A DNA stretch of 64,000 bases from Zobellella endophytica (lineage in GTDB: Bacteria; Pseudomonadota; Gammaproteobacteria; Enterobacterales; Aeromonadaceae). Below, piece after piece: positions 1 through 16,797 of this stretch. Numbering within the stretch: the stretch's first letter is position 1; each line of letters opens with the position of its first letter. A program made the position numbers and the translations under genes. Under the pieces are notes generated by a model. The model saw nothing but the letters and a program-made list of their open reading frames with translations, was not told where the DNA came from and did no database searches. Location: the NCBI RefSeq assembly GCF_003012775.1, contig NZ_PXYG01000012.1, positions 1 through 64,000 on the forward strand. Direction: 5' to 3'.

Positions 1-68
1 AGTATTTTTTTGTTTCCCAACGCACTGCGAGTGCCCACACAGTTTGCTTGATAGATTGTTAAAGAGCG
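1..68 (-). other. rRNA operon leader, incomplete
   Basis: Read on the minus strand this is the transcribed leader of an rrn operon. A boxA antitermination element (GCTCTTTAACAA) lies at 56-67, followed by the conserved leader words ATCAAGCAAACTGTGTGGG and CACTCG that precede 16S rRNA in gammaproteobacteria. The mature 16S gene is beyond the left edge. The assignment rests on similarity to the E. coli rrn leader. Confidence 0.85.
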
Positions 69-95
69 TTGACCTGGTGTTGGTCAGGGCTGCGT

Positions 96-215
96 ATTCT
101 ACGCCGTCCTTTTGATTCGTCAAGCGTCAAGACCGAAGTTTTTACCGCTTGTGACCGCGGCGGGTTGCGCCGTGTCAGTGGATGCGCATTATAGGCAGCC
201 GCGCTTTTTGCGCAA
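96..215 (-). promoter_or_regulatory. Tandem rRNA operon promoters P1 and P2
   Basis: Two sigma-70 promoters point towards the rrn leader. P1 has -35 TTGCGC (210-215), a 16-bp spacer and a perfect -10 TATAAT (188-193), followed by a GC-rich discriminator (GCGCATC). P2 has -35 TTGACG (118-123), a 16-bp spacer and -10 TAGAAT (96-101) with discriminator ACGCAGCCC. Paired promoters with 16-bp spacers and GC-rich discriminators are typical of stringently controlled rRNA operons. Confidence 0.8.
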
Positions 216-281
216 GGGCTTTTTGGTGAAAAACATCTCCTCCATCGCCAACTGCACAAAACTCGACCAAAGTGGTGTTTT

Positions 282-1598
282 TTACCGCTTTAACTCTTCC
301 GAAGCAGGCTCGGGTGAGCCAATTCGGGTAACCAGCAACTGATCGATTTTGTAGCTGTCGATGTCGACTACTTCAAATTTATAGCCGGCATGCAGCACAA
401 AATCGGTACGCTTGGGGATCTTGCGCAGCATATACATCATAAAGCCGGCGATGGTTTCGTAGTTTTCATCATCGGGAAAGCCGTCGATGTCCAGTACCCG
501 CATCACATCCGCCAGCGGCGTCAGCCCCTCCACCAGCCAGGAGTTTTCATCCCGGGAGACAATCTGCTCCTCCTGGGACTGTACCAGCTCGCCCATGACG
601 ATACTCATCACGTCCTTCAGAGTAATAATGCCCACCACCAGGGCATACTCGTTCATGATAATGGCAAAGTCTTCCCCGGTACTCTTGAAGTGCTCCAGCA
701 CCTCGTACATCGACAAGGTATCGGGAATGATCAACGGCGTGCGGATGATGCCCTCTTTTTGCAGGGAAATCGGCTGCTGATGCAGCACCTGCATCAGGAT
801 GTCACGGGAGTCCACGTAGCCGACTACCCTGTCCAGGCTGTCGTCGCACACCAGGAACTTGGCATGAGGGTGTTCGGCTATCTTGGCCTTGATGCTGTCC
901 TGACTTTCCTTGAGGGTAAAATAGATCAGGCTTTCCCGGGCGGTCATGGCCGAGGTGACGGTACGAGATTCCATCTCGAACACGTTTTCAATCAGGTGAT
1001 GCTCCTGCTCCTGTAGCACTCCAGCCTGGGCACCCGCGTCCATCATGGCGATGATGTCTTCCGGGGTGATCTCGTCCTTGCGCATGGTCGGCACCCGAAA
1101 CAAGCGGAAAAACAGGTTGGCCAGGCCATTGAAAAACCAGACCAGTGGTTTGAGTACCACGATGAAAAAGCCCATAGGCCGCACTACCGATACCGCAATC
1201 CGCTCTGGCGCTATCATCGCCAGACGCTTGGGCATCAGATCCGCAAACAGGATAAACAGCGAAGTCACGATAAAAAACGACAGAATAAAGGCGGTTTTGT
1301 CCACCCAGGCACTGTCGAAAAAGAAGCCGAGCACGTCTTTGGCAAAAGGCGTAAAGGCCGCCTCCCCCAGGATACCGCCCAGAATCGCCACCGCGTTGAG
1401 ACCAATTTGCACCACGGTAAAGAAGTTGCCCGGCTGCTCCTGTAATAACAGAACTTTTTCCGCATTGGCATTGCCGTCGCTGACCATCAAGCGCAGTTTC
1501 ATCTTGCGCGCCGCCGCCAGGGCAATTTCAGACACGGAAAAGAAGGAACTGATGGCCACCAGCAGGGCGATCACCAGGATATGCTCGAAGATTGTCAT
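282..1598 (-). CDS. paeA: CNNM/CBS-domain membrane transporter PaeA (YtfL)
   Basis: The 438-residue protein matches E. coli YtfL/PaeA almost end to end in my recollection of that sequence. It has an N-terminal CNNM (DUF21) membrane domain over roughly residues 1-190, with the hallmark run FFTVVQIGLNAVAILGG. A tandem CBS pair (about 205-330, containing EHPHAKFLVCDD and EDFAIIMNEYALVVGI) and a C-terminal CorC/HlyC domain follow. In E. coli the protein is implicated in exporting cadaverine and putrescine under stress; other family members move Mg2+ or Co2+. The gene stands alone between the rrn promoters and katG. Length and both termini fit the family. Confidence 0.88.
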   Translation of the reverse strand: MTIFEHILVIALLVAISSFFSVSEIALAAARKMKLRLMVSDGNANAEKVLLLQEQPGNFFTVVQIGLNAVAILGGILGEAAFTPFAKDVLGFFFDSAWVDKTAFILSFFIVTSLFILFADLMPKRLAMIAPERIAVSVVRPMGFFIVVLKPLVWFFNGLANLFFRLFRVPTMRKDEITPEDIIAMMDAGAQAGVLQEQEHHLIENVFEMESRTVTSAMTARESLIYFTLKESQDSIKAKIAEHPHAKFLVCDDSLDRVVGYVDSRDILMQVLHQQPISLQKEGIIRTPLIIPDTLSMYEVLEHFKSTGEDFAIIMNEYALVVGIITLKDVMSIVMGELVQSQEEQIVSRDENSWLVEGLTPLADVMRVLDIDGFPDDENYETIAGFMMYMLRKIPKRTDFVLHAGYKFEVVDIDSYKIDQLLVTRIGSPEPASEELKR

Positions 1599-4164
<2,566 letters not shown>

Positions 4165-4182
4165 GAGCCCCAGCCGAAAGCA

Positions 4183-4211
4183 ACATGCCGGGGCAAGCCC
4201 CGGCATGTTTT
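4183..4211. terminator. Bidirectional terminator between katG and glmS
   Basis: A perfect 11-bp stem (ACATGCCGGGG / CCCCGGCATGT) with a CAAG loop is followed by T4 on the plus strand. It lies between two convergent genes, so it may also stop glmS transcription. Confidence 0.85.
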
Positions 4212-4230
4212 ATCTCCTCTACTCTCTTCC

Positions 4231-6063
4231 TTATTCGACCGTCACGCTCTTGGCCAGGTTGCGGGGCTGATCCACGTCGGTACCCTTGATCAGGGCCACG
4301 TAGTAGGACAACAGCTGCAGCGGTACCGTATAGACGATGGGGGCCACCACTTCGTCCACATGGTTGAGCGACATCACCCGCATGGTGGCATCGCCCTTGA
4401 AACCAGCCTGCTTGTCGGCGAACACATAGAGGATACCTCCCCGGGCACGTACTTCCTCCACGTTGGACTTGAGCTTTTCCAGCAGATCGTTGTTGGGCGC
4501 CACCACGATGATCGGCATGTCGGCATCGATCAGCGCCAGCGGACCATGCTTGAGCTCGCCGGCCGCATAGGCCTCGGCGTGGATATAGGAAATCTCCTTG
4601 AGCTTGAGCGCTCCTTCCATGGCGATGGGGTATTGATCCCCCCGGCCCAGGAACAGGCTGTGATGTTTGTCGGCAAACTCTTCCGCCAGGGCCTCGATAT
4701 CTTTGGCCAGGGCCAAGGTCTCGCCAATATGGGCCGGCAGGCTGCGCAGCGCCTGCACCAGCCGGGCTTCGGTCTCGGCGCTCATGTTGCCGCGACAGCG
4801 TCCCACCGCCGCCACCAGCATCAGCAAGCCGGCCAGTTGGGTGGTGAAGGCCTTGGTGGAGGCCACCCCGATTTCGGCACCGGCCCGGGTCATGAACGCC
4901 AGGTCGGACTCCCGCACCAGGGAAGAGCCGGGCACGTTGCAGATGGCCAGGCTGCTCATAAAGCCGGACTCCTTGGCCAGGCGCAGCGCCGCCAGGGTAT
5001 CGGCGGTTTCGCCGCTCTGGGACAGGGTGATCAGCAGGCTGTTGGGTCGTACCACCGACTTGCGGTAGCGGAACTCGGAAGCGATTTCGATATCGCAGGA
5101 CACCCCGGCCAACGCCTCGAACCAGTACTTGGCCACCATGCCGGAATGGTAGGAGGTGCCGCAGGCAATAAGTTGGATATGCTCCACCCGCTCAAAAATA
5201 GTCCGGGCACCATTTCCGAACGACTCCACCACTACCGCCGACTCGGTGATGCGCCCTTCCAGGGTATCGTTGATGGCCTTCGGCTGCTCGTGGATTTCCT
5301 TCAGCATATAGTGGCGGTATTCACCCTTGTCGCCCGCATCGTGGGAAACCTCGGATTCCAGCTCGTCGCGCACCACCGGCTCGCCATTCACATCGAAGAT
5401 GCGAATATCGCGGCGGGTCACCTCGGCCACATCCCCTTCCTCCAGGAACAGGAAGCGGCGGGTGACCGGCAGCAGTGCCAGTTGGTCGGAGGCGATAAAG
5501 TTCTCCCCCAGCCCCAGTCCGATCACCAGCGGCGAGCCGGAACGGGCCACCACCAGCCGGGACGGATCCCGGGTATCCATCAGCACGGTGCCATAGGCGC
5601 CGCGCAGTTGCTTGACCGCGGTCTGCAGGGCGGCCAGCAGTGAGTCGCACTGTTGGCGGTGATAATGCACCAGGTGAGCAATCACTTCGGTGTCGGTGTC
5701 AGACACGAACTCGTACCCCTTGGCCTGCAGCTCGGTCCGCAGCTCTTCGTGGTTTTCGATGATACCGTTGTGCACTACGGTAATATGTCCTGACACATGG
5801 GGATGGGCATTGCGCTCGGAGGGCTCGCCGTGGGTGGCCCAGCGGGTATGGGCAATACCGGTACCACCGGCCAGCGGTTGTTCGTTCAGGGCATCAGCCA
5901 GGGCCTGCACCTTGCCCAGCCGGCGCAGCCGGCCCAGCTCGCCGGCACCATCGATAATGGCCACACCGGCCGAGTCATAGCCTCGGTACTCCAGGCGGCG
6001 CAGGCCTTCCACCAGTATTTCCGCCACATCACGCTGGGCTACCGCCCCGACAATTCCGCACAT
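4231..6063 (-). CDS. glmS: Glutamine-fructose-6-phosphate aminotransferase GlmS
   Basis: Makes glucosamine-6-phosphate from fructose-6-phosphate and glutamine, the first committed step to UDP-GlcNAc for peptidoglycan and LPS. The 610-residue protein begins [12 protein letters not shown], so Cys2 becomes the N-terminal nucleophile of the Ntn glutaminase. The motifs [11 protein letters not shown] and [13 protein letters not shown] are intact. The C-terminal half has two SIS isomerase domains ([27 protein letters not shown]) and ends [13 protein letters not shown], the family signature. It lies 9 bp downstream of a DeoR-type regulator, in a probable operon with it. No glmS ribozyme is present. 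Confidence 0.98.
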   Translation of the reverse strand: MCGIVGAVAQRDVAEILVEGLRRLEYRGYDSAGVAIIDGAGELGRLRRLGKVQALADALNEQPLAGGTGIAHTRWATHGEPSERNAHPHVSGHITVVHNGIIENHEELRTELQAKGYEFVSDTDTEVIAHLVHYHRQQCDSLLAALQTAVKQLRGAYGTVLMDTRDPSRLVVARSGSPLVIGLGLGENFIASDQLALLPVTRRFLFLEEGDVAEVTRRDIRIFDVNGEPVVRDELESEVSHDAGDKGEYRHYMLKEIHEQPKAINDTLEGRITESAVVVESFGNGARTIFERVEHIQLIACGTSYHSGMVAKYWFEALAGVSCDIEIASEFRYRKSVVRPNSLLITLSQSGETADTLAALRLAKESGFMSSLAICNVPGSSLVRESDLAFMTRAGAEIGVASTKAFTTQLAGLLMLVAAVGRCRGNMSAETEARLVQALRSLPAHIGETLALAKDIEALAEEFADKHHSLFLGRGDQYPIAMEGALKLKEISYIHAEAYAAGELKHGPLALIDADMPIIVVAPNNDLLEKLKSNVEEVRARGGILYVFADKQAGFKGDATMRVMSLNHVDEVVAPIVYTVPLQLLSYYVALIKGTDVDQPRNLAKSVTVE

Positions 6064-6072
6064 AATAATTCC

Positions 6073-6843
6073 TCAGGACTCTTGGGCAATAATCAGGTTA
6101 ATGCCCTTCTGTTCAAGTTGTTGTTGATCGTCGGCCGACAGGCCGTCGTCAGTAATCAGGGTATGGATAGCTGCCCAAGGCAGCTCAAGATTGGGGATCT
6201 TTCGGCCGACCTTGTCCGACTCCACCATCACCACTACCTCCCGGGCCACCTCCGCCATCACCCGCGACAGGCCGGTCAGCTCGTTGAAGGTGGTGGTGCC
6301 CCGCCCGATATCGATACCGTCGGCACCGATAAACAGCTGGTCGAAGTCGTAGGAGCGCAATACCTGCTCGGCCACCTGCCCCTGGAACGACTCGGAATTG
6401 GGATCCCAGGTCCCTCCGGTCATCAACAGGGTCGGCTCGGGTTCCAGCTCACGCAGGGCATTGGCGATATTGAGCGAGTTGGTCATCACTACCAGACCGT
6501 GCTTGAGCCCCAACTCCCCCAGCAACGCGGCCGTGGTGCTGCCGCTGTCGATGATGATACGGTTATGCTCGCGGATCCGTGCCGCCGCCGCCCGGGCGAT
6601 GGCCTGCTTTCGTTTTGAAACCGGCTCACCCGCGGGCTCGGCCACCATTTCGCTGGGCACCGGCACGGCGCCACCGTAGCGGCGCAACAAGAGGCCGTTC
6701 TTCTCCAGCGCCGCCAGATCCTTGCGGATGGTCACTTCCGAGGTCTCGAAGCGGCGGGCCAGCTCGTCCACCGTCAGTTCGCCCCGCTCGTTCAGCAGGG
6801 AGACGATGATATGACGGCGCTGTTGGGTATTGCGTTTCGACAT
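6073..6843 (-). CDS. DeoR/GlpR-family transcriptional regulator
   Basis: The 256-residue protein has an N-terminal DeoR winged helix-turn-helix (about 7-60, with ELTVDELARRFETSEVTIRKDL). A C-terminal sugar-phosphate sensing domain follows (IIDSGSTTAALL, MTNSLNIANAL, FIGADGIDIGRG). Such proteins sense phosphorylated sugars. Its place immediately upstream of glmS, with glmU nearby, implies control of amino-sugar synthesis. This is a common arrangement in Vibrio and Shewanella relatives. A palindrome just upstream is a likely autoregulatory operator. The ligand is not known from the sequence. Confidence 0.85.
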   Translation of the reverse strand: MSKRNTQQRRHIIVSLLNERGELTVDELARRFETSEVTIRKDLAALEKNGLLLRRYGGAVPVPSEMVAEPAGEPVSKRKQAIARAAAARIREHNRIIIDSGSTTAALLGELGLKHGLVVMTNSLNIANALRELEPEPTLLMTGGTWDPNSESFQGQVAEQVLRSYDFDQLFIGADGIDIGRGTTTFNELTGLSRVMAEVAREVVVMVESDKVGRKIPNLELPWAAIHTLITDDGLSADDQQQLEQKGINLIIAQES

Positions 6844-6854
6844 GGTCGCACTAA

Positions 6855-6869
6855 GTTTCGAATCGAAAC
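6855..6869. promoter_or_regulatory. Candidate operator for the DeoR-type regulator and glmS
   Basis: A palindrome with arms GTTTCGA and TCGAAAC around a central A starts 12 bp upstream of the regulator's ATG. TTCG/CGAA-rich dyads are typical DeoR/GlpR/AgaR operators, so binding here would give autoregulation and coupled control of glmS. This is inference from position and motif style. Confidence 0.5.
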
Positions 6870-6958
6870 CGAATGCTATCAGATCAAAAGATAAACGATC
6901 AAGAACTAAAGCTGGAAGAATACGGAGCAGAGTTAAAGCTATGAAGCGCTAAGGAAAT

Positions 6959-6989
6959 AAAAAAACGCGGCTGTGAAATCGCAACCGCG
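6959..6989 (-). terminator. Rho-independent terminator separated from glmU by the IS
   Basis: Read on the minus strand, an 8-bp GC-rich stem with one mismatch (CGCGGTTG / CAGCCGCG) is followed by seven T residues. It abuts the IS left end. Before insertion it lay shortly after glmU and was presumably its terminator. Confidence 0.7.
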
Positions 6990-7022
6990 CCTGGAGTGAC
7001 CCCGATAAAGTAGACAACGAAG

Positions 7023-7886
7023 TTAAGCGGCAGCGGCATAGGTATTGGGCGTCATGCCTCCCAGTGCCATGTGGCGCCGCGCTTTGGGGTAATACTCATC
7101 CGCATAATACCGGACTTCATCCGCCATTTCGTATCTTCCGAGCATTCCCAAGGGGTGAGTCCATTCCTTCTTGAGTAACGCGAAGAAGCTTTCCGCACAG
7201 GCGTTGTCCCAGCAATTGCCTCGGCGCGACATGCTGATGGTAGCTCCCCGTGTATTCAGCCATTTCATCACTTCTTCGCTGCGGTACTGGCTGCCCTGCT
7301 CCGAGTGAAACAGTAACTGTTGGCCATCGGGGCGCTGATGCTGCCATGCCTGTTCAAGAGCTTCCAGCACCAGTTGAGCGCTCTTGATAGCTCCCATGGC
7401 ACGTCCCACCACGCGGCGGGTGCCCAGGTCCAATACTACCGCGATGTAGAGCCAGCCGTCGCTGCACCGGATTTGAGTTATGTCTGATACCCAAACTCGG
7501 TTCGCCGCCCCTACCGAGAACTGACGGTTCAGTAAATTTGGCAGCACGGGCAAGGACGATTTCGGCTTTTGATAGCCCGCTTTGGGGGCGGTACATGAAC
7601 GATAACCGGCGTCTTGCAGTAAGCGTTGAACCTGGTTCTTGCCGCAGTGGAACCCGGCATCTCGCGCTTCCAGCCATAGCTTGCGATAACCCGGCACATT
7701 CTGCAGTTGCTGAGCGCGCTCAAGAGCAGGAAGGCGTGCAGCGTCTGCAGCTTGGTTGCACGTTCTCCCGGAGTGTGCTGACGCGTTCGCCAGCGATAAT
7801 ATCCCGCTCGGGACACGTCGAGTACTTCACACATTATCGAGACTCGCCAGCGTCGGCTACGGTGGGCCTCGATAAAGGCAAACCTT
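7023..7886 (-). pseudogene. IS3-family transposase OrfB, frameshifted
   Basis: The N-terminal part (FIEAHRSRRWRVSIMCEV, then DVSRAGYYRW) is in one frame. From LERAQQLQNVPGYRKLWLEAR to the end it is in another. The break lies at about 7721-7730 and equals a net loss of one base or gain of two. The rve/DDE core is otherwise recognisable: first Asp in VSDITQI, Glu in AESFFALLKKEW. The usual HSD motif reads HSEQGSQY, so the second catalytic Asp is replaced by Glu. With both lesions the transposase is probably inactive. It would normally be made by -1 frameshifting from orfA. Confidence 0.85.
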
Positions 7887-8202
7887 ACTTGCCGCGCTTG
7901 GCGAAGTATTCTTGCGCCTTTTTTATGATGTCATTCTCCAGCTCTGAGCGCTCAAGCTGCTTCCTCAGCCGCACATTCTCACGTTCCAGCTCCTGCATGC
8001 TTTTTTCTGGTCCGGTGTTTTCAACTGCTTTGTCAGACGTTTTCTTGGCCATGATCCACTCTCTGCGCCAGCGCCATAATTGGGTAGGATTAATTCCCAG
8101 TCTGCCTGCAACATGAGCTTGTGTCTCTGTGGTGGACAGCGAGGCCTCGACGGCCTCACGTTTAAATGCATCGCTAAAGCGACGGCGAGGTTTGTATTTC
8201 AT
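7885..8202 (-). CDS. IS3-family transposase OrfA
   Basis: A short DNA-binding protein of about 105 residues begins MKYKPRRRFSDAFKREAVE. It has a helix-turn-helix (THVAGRLGINPTQLWRWRREW-like region, residues about 25-50) and a C-terminal leucine-zipper segment (LERENVRLRKQLERSELEN) used for multimerisation. I prefer the ATG behind GGAAGG over the one 12 bp upstream. OrfA proteins recognise the IS ends and supply the N-terminal part of the OrfAB transposase. The reading frame is intact, unlike its orfB partner. Confidence 0.85.
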   Translation of the reverse strand: MKYKPRRRFSDAFKREAVEASLSTTETQAHVAGRLGINPTQLWRWRREWIMAKKTSDKAVENTGPEKSMQELERENVRLRKQLERSELENDIIKKAQEYFAKRGK

Positions 8203-8287
8203 AACACCTTCCATTTAATGAAGGTGTCTACTTTTCTCGGGCCAGTCCACGCCGTCTTTCTTCAAGCTTCCAGCTTAAAGCTTATAG

Positions 8288-9646
8288 CTATTTTTTAACC
8301 GGTCTGGGCCAGTTGGGGATATGGCGCTGGGGTACCCGTGTTATCACCAGTTCGGCCTCGGCCACGTCCTTGGTGATGGTGGAGCCGGCGCCCAGGGTGG
8401 CATTCTTGCCAATGCGCACCGGCGCCACCAGTTGGGTGTCGGAGCCGACGAAGACGCCGTCCTCGATCACGGTCTGGAACTTGTTCACCCCGTCGTAATT
8501 GCAGGTGATGGTGCCGGCGCCGATGTTCACCTTGTCGCCGATCTCCGCATCGCCCAGGTAACTCAGGTGGCCGGCCTTGGAGCCCTTGCCCAGCCGGGCC
8601 TTTTTCATTTCCACGAAGTTGCCCACATGGGCATCCTCGGCCAGCACTGCACCGGGGCGCAGCCGGGCGAAGGGACCGGCGCTGCTGGCAAATCCCAGCT
8701 CGGCGCCTTCGACGAGGGAGTAAGGCTTCACTTCGGCGTCATCGCCGATCACACAATTTTTGAGGATGGCGCCGGCACCGATGGTCACCCGGTTACCGAG
8801 GCGGACCTCGCCTTCGATAATAACATTGACGTCGATCACCACTTCCTCACCCACGCTCAGGCTGCCACGCAGATCGAAGCGGGCCGGATCCAGCAGGGTC
8901 ACCCCTTCGCGCATCAGCAGCTCCGCCTGCATCTGCTGATAGGCCCGTTCCAGCCCGGCCAGTTGCACCCGGTCGTTGGCCCCTTCCACCTCGGCGGAAC
9001 TGGCCGGATGCACGGTGGCAATTTCCCGCCCTTCGGCATGGGCCATGGCGAAGATATCGGTCAGGTAGTATTCGCCCTGGGCGTTGTCGTTATCGAGCCG
9101 ATCCAGCCAGCGCTTGAGCAGCCCCGCTTCAGCCACCAGCACCCCGGTATTGACCTCGTCGATGGCCAGTTGCTCGGCAGAAGCGTCTTTCTGTTCGACG
9201 ATACCTGTCACCCTGCCGTTTTCCCGCACGATACGGCCATAGCCGGCGGGATTGTCCAGCTTAACCGTCAGCAGGCCAATGCCTCCTTCCGGTTGTGCCG
9301 CCAGCAGCGCCGCTATGGTCTGCGGCTGGATCAGCGGGGTATCACCATAAAGCACCAATACCTGATCGGCATCATCGATCTCCGGCAGTGCCACCGCCAC
9401 CGCATGGCCGGTGCCCAGTTGCTCCTCCTGGTGTACCCACGTGATGCCGGGCTCTTCTATCCTGGCCTTGAGCTGGTCGGCGCCGTGGCCGTAGACCAGG
9501 TGGATGCCGTCCACGCCGCAGGCCCTGGCCGCCGCCAGCACATGGCCGACCATGGGTTGTCCCGCCACCGGGTGCAGCACCTTGGGCAGGGAGGAACGCA
9601 TGCGGGTGCCCTTGCCCGCCGCCAGAATAACCGCCTGAATGCTCAT
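8288..9646 (-). CDS. glmU: Bifunctional UDP-GlcNAc pyrophosphorylase / GlcN-1-P acetyltransferase GlmU
   Basis: Catalyses the last two steps to UDP-GlcNAc. The N-terminal half is a uridylyltransferase with the nucleotide loop [20 protein letters not shown] at residues 8-27 and the YGDTPLI motif. The C-terminal half is a left-handed beta-helix of hexapeptide repeats that acetylates glucosamine-1-phosphate ([37 protein letters not shown]). The 452-residue length is normal. It lies downstream of atpC, a linkage common in gammaproteobacteria, but a terminator separates the two. The IS behind it has displaced its own terminator. Confidence 0.97.
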   Translation of the reverse strand: MSIQAVILAAGKGTRMRSSLPKVLHPVAGQPMVGHVLAAARACGVDGIHLVYGHGADQLKARIEEPGITWVHQEEQLGTGHAVAVALPEIDDADQVLVLYGDTPLIQPQTIAALLAAQPEGGIGLLTVKLDNPAGYGRIVRENGRVTGIVEQKDASAEQLAIDEVNTGVLVAEAGLLKRWLDRLDNDNAQGEYYLTDIFAMAHAEGREIATVHPASSAEVEGANDRVQLAGLERAYQQMQAELLMREGVTLLDPARFDLRGSLSVGEEVVIDVNVIIEGEVRLGNRVTIGAGAILKNCVIGDDAEVKPYSLVEGAELGFASSAGPFARLRPGAVLAEDAHVGNFVEMKKARLGKGSKAGHLSYLGDAEIGDKVNIGAGTITCNYDGVNKFQTVIEDGVFVGSDTQLVAPVRIGKNATLGAGSTITKDVAEAELVITRVPQRHIPNWPRPVKK

Positions 9647-9708
9647 AAGCTTGATAATCCCATCTCTGTTTGCTGAATTTTGCTGCGGGCTATTCTGATT
9701 TTTTTATA

Positions 9709-9738
9709 AAAAAAAAGCGACCCTGAGGTCGCTTTTTT
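9709..9738. terminator. Terminator at the end of the atp operon
   Basis: A stem AAGCGACC / GGTCGCTT with a CTGA loop is flanked by A- and T-runs on both sides, so it can work in both directions. On the minus strand it ends the atpIBEFHAGDC transcript before glmU. Confidence 0.85.
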
Positions 9739-9750
9739 GCCGCGCTGGGA

Positions 9751-10176
9751 TCAGCGCACGTTCTTTTTAACCAACTGCAGCACACGCAGTTTCGCCATAG
9801 CCCGGGCCAGATCGGCGGCCGCTTCTGCATAATCCACATCGTGAGAGGAATTCTGCAGTTTGGCTTCCGCCGCTCGTTTGGCTTCTTCGGCCTTGGCTTT
9901 ATCCAGATCTTCGGCGCGAATCGCAGTGTCGGCCAGAACCATCACACTGCTGCCCAGTACTTCCAGCATGCCGCCGGACACGTACAGGACTTCTTGTTTG
10001 CCGGCCTTGGTCACGTACTGCACCAGGCCGGGACGAATGGACGTCAACAAGGGGGCATGTCCGTAACGGATCCCCAATTCACCCTCAGAGCCGGAGACCG
10101 TCACCGCACTGACAGAGCCGGAGTACAAACGCTCCTCGGCACTGACGATGTCCAGGTGAAAGCTATAATCAGCCAT
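9751..10176 (-). CDS. atpC: ATP synthase F1 epsilon subunit
   Basis: The 141-residue epsilon subunit is part of the central stalk and can inhibit ATP hydrolysis. The N-terminal beta-sandwich (FHLDIVSAEERLYSGSVSAV, GELGIRYGHAPLLTSIRPG) and the C-terminal helical hairpin (about residues 90-140) are both present. It is the last gene of the atp operon, after atpD. Confidence 0.96.
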   Translation of the reverse strand: MADYSFHLDIVSAEERLYSGSVSAVTVSGSEGELGIRYGHAPLLTSIRPGLVQYVTKAGKQEVLYVSGGMLEVLGSSVMVLADTAIRAEDLDKAKAEEAKRAAEAKLQNSSHDVDYAEAAADLARAMAKLRVLQLVKKNVR

Positions 10177-10194
10177 CAGGTCCTCCTTCGAGGC

Positions 10195-12478
<2,284 letters not shown>

Positions 12479-12520
12479 GTCGCTTCTCCAATTCAGGTGG
12501 CAGCAAACGCTGCCACATGG

Positions 12521-14062
<1,542 letters not shown>

Positions 14063-14076
14063 GCTCTATTCCCCAA

Positions 14077-14607
14077 TCAAGATTGCAGCGTTTCAGCCAA
14101 GCGGGACAGTCGGCCCCGAACACTTCCGTCGATCACCATGTCACCGGCCTTGATGATGAGGCCGGCCATCAGGCTCGTATCGACGCTGCAATTCAGCTTC
14201 ACCTTGCGCCCCAGGCGCTTCTCGAGGGAAGCCTGAATCTTGGCCACTTGTTGCTTGGTCAGTTTGGCGGCGGAAACCACGTCGGCTTCCACTTCCCGGT
14301 CCAGCTCCGCCTTCATCAAGGCGAATTCCTGCACCACTGCCGGCAACACACTCAAGCGTCCGTTTGCGGCCATCGCCTTTATCAGGTTCTGGCCTTGCTC
14401 ATCGAGCTGTTCGCCACAGACAGCCAAAAACACCCCGGCCATCTTTTCCGCGTTCAGATCGCTGCTGAGCACGTGGGCCATGTTTTGGTTTTGCGCCACA
14501 ACGGCGGCAAAACCCAGCATGGTCAACCAGTTCTCAACCGCATTTTTCTCAACGGCAAAATCGAAAGCTGCTTTGGCATAGGGGCGAGCAATGGTTTTCA
14601 TTTCCAT
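14077..14607 (-). CDS. atpH: ATP synthase F1 delta subunit
   Basis: The 176-residue delta subunit joins the F1 head to the peripheral stalk. It has the helical N-terminal domain ([24 protein letters not shown]) and the C-terminal segment with [22 protein letters not shown] typical of OSCP/delta. It sits between atpF and atpA with 13-14 bp gaps, consistent with translational coupling in one operon. Confidence 0.96.
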   Translation of the reverse strand: MEMKTIARPYAKAAFDFAVEKNAVENWLTMLGFAAVVAQNQNMAHVLSSDLNAEKMAGVFLAVCGEQLDEQGQNLIKAMAANGRLSVLPAVVQEFALMKAELDREVEADVVSAAKLTKQQVAKIQASLEKRLGRKVKLNCSVDTSLMAGLIIKAGDMVIDGSVRGRLSRLAETLQS

Positions 14608-14620
14608 AGCTCTATGTCCC

Positions 14621-15091
14621 TTACAGTTCAGCTACTACTTTCTCAACGATGTCGCTGTTGGCAGCGGCATCAATCTGACGCTCGAGGATCTTCTCTGCAC
14701 CCACCAGGGCAAGAGCAGCAACCTGCTTACGCAGTTCCTCTTTGACACGGTTGCGTTCGGCGTCAATTTCCGCCTGGGCCTGTGCCAGAATCTTTTCACG
14801 CTCGGCCTGAGCCTCACGCGTTGCATCCTCGATGATCTGGGCCTTGCGCTTGTTGGCCTGCTCGACGATTTGAGCGGACTGCAGCTTGGCTTCCTTCAAC
14901 TGTTCGGTTGCATTGTTTTGCGCCAGGGCCAGGTCTTTCTTGGCTCTTTCGGCTGAGGACAGGCCTTCAGCGATTTCTTTCTGGCGGTTCTCGATGGCGG
15001 CCATGATGGGCGGCCACACGAACTTCATGCAAAACCAAACGAACAGGATAAACGCGATCGTTTGACCGAGGATTGTTGCGTTCATGTTCAT
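14621..15091 (-). CDS. atpF: ATP synthase Fo b subunit
   Basis: The 156-residue peripheral-stalk subunit has a single N-terminal membrane helix ([20 protein letters not shown]). A long charged coiled coil follows (roughly residues 30-155), rich in Ala, Glu, Gln and Lys. The opening [10 protein letters not shown] closely resembles E. coli AtpF. It acts as a dimer that holds alpha-beta stationary against the rotor. Confidence 0.96.
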   Translation of the reverse strand: MNMNATILGQTIAFILFVWFCMKFVWPPIMAAIENRQKEIAEGLSSAERAKKDLALAQNNATEQLKEAKLQSAQIVEQANKRKAQIIEDATREAQAEREKILAQAQAEIDAERNRVKEELRKQVAALALVGAEKILERQIDAAANSDIVEKVVAEL

Positions 15092-15140
15092 CGCAACGCT
15101 CCTTTAAAATGGTTAGCAGACTGATTGATAGACCGGGCCA

Positions 15141-15404
<264 letters not shown>

Positions 15405-15426
15405 TTAATATGTTGTTATCTTTTTA

Positions 15427-16607
<1,181 letters not shown>

Positions 16608-16683
16608 AACAACTCCTGACACAGTTAGGGGCCCGCTGGCCACACCGAGGTGTTGTCAGATAAGCCCCAAAAAAGCAGGTCAA

Positions 16684-16711
16684 ATTATACCCGTGAACGG
16701 CGCAAATGCAA
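16684..16711 (-). promoter_or_regulatory. atp operon promoter
   Basis: On the minus strand -35 TTGCAT (16706-16711), a 16-bp spacer and a perfect -10 TATAAT (16684-16689) lie about 75 bp before the atpI start. This is the best sigma-70 match in the parB-atpI gap. Confidence 0.7.
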
Positions 16712-16797
16712 TTGCATGAAATCCTTATTTTTTACGGTTTTCCGCGATTTTTCCGACCATTTACAACGGGTTAAACTGATTGAATGTTTACTACAAA

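Larger units (their letters stand above)
6992..8249 (-). mobile_element. IS3-family insertion sequence, about 1258 bp, decayed
   Basis: Imperfect terminal inverted repeats begin TGGAGTGACCCC (left) and TGGACTGGCCCG (right, read inwards). Both reach the shared AAAGTAGACA, so about 19 of 25 positions match. Four-base direct repeats CGCC flank both ends as a target duplication. Inside are an orfA with helix-turn-helix and leucine-zipper character and an orfB with the DDE core, in the usual -1 arrangement. OrfB is frameshifted. The element sits between the glmU stop codon and its terminator. Confidence 0.88.
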
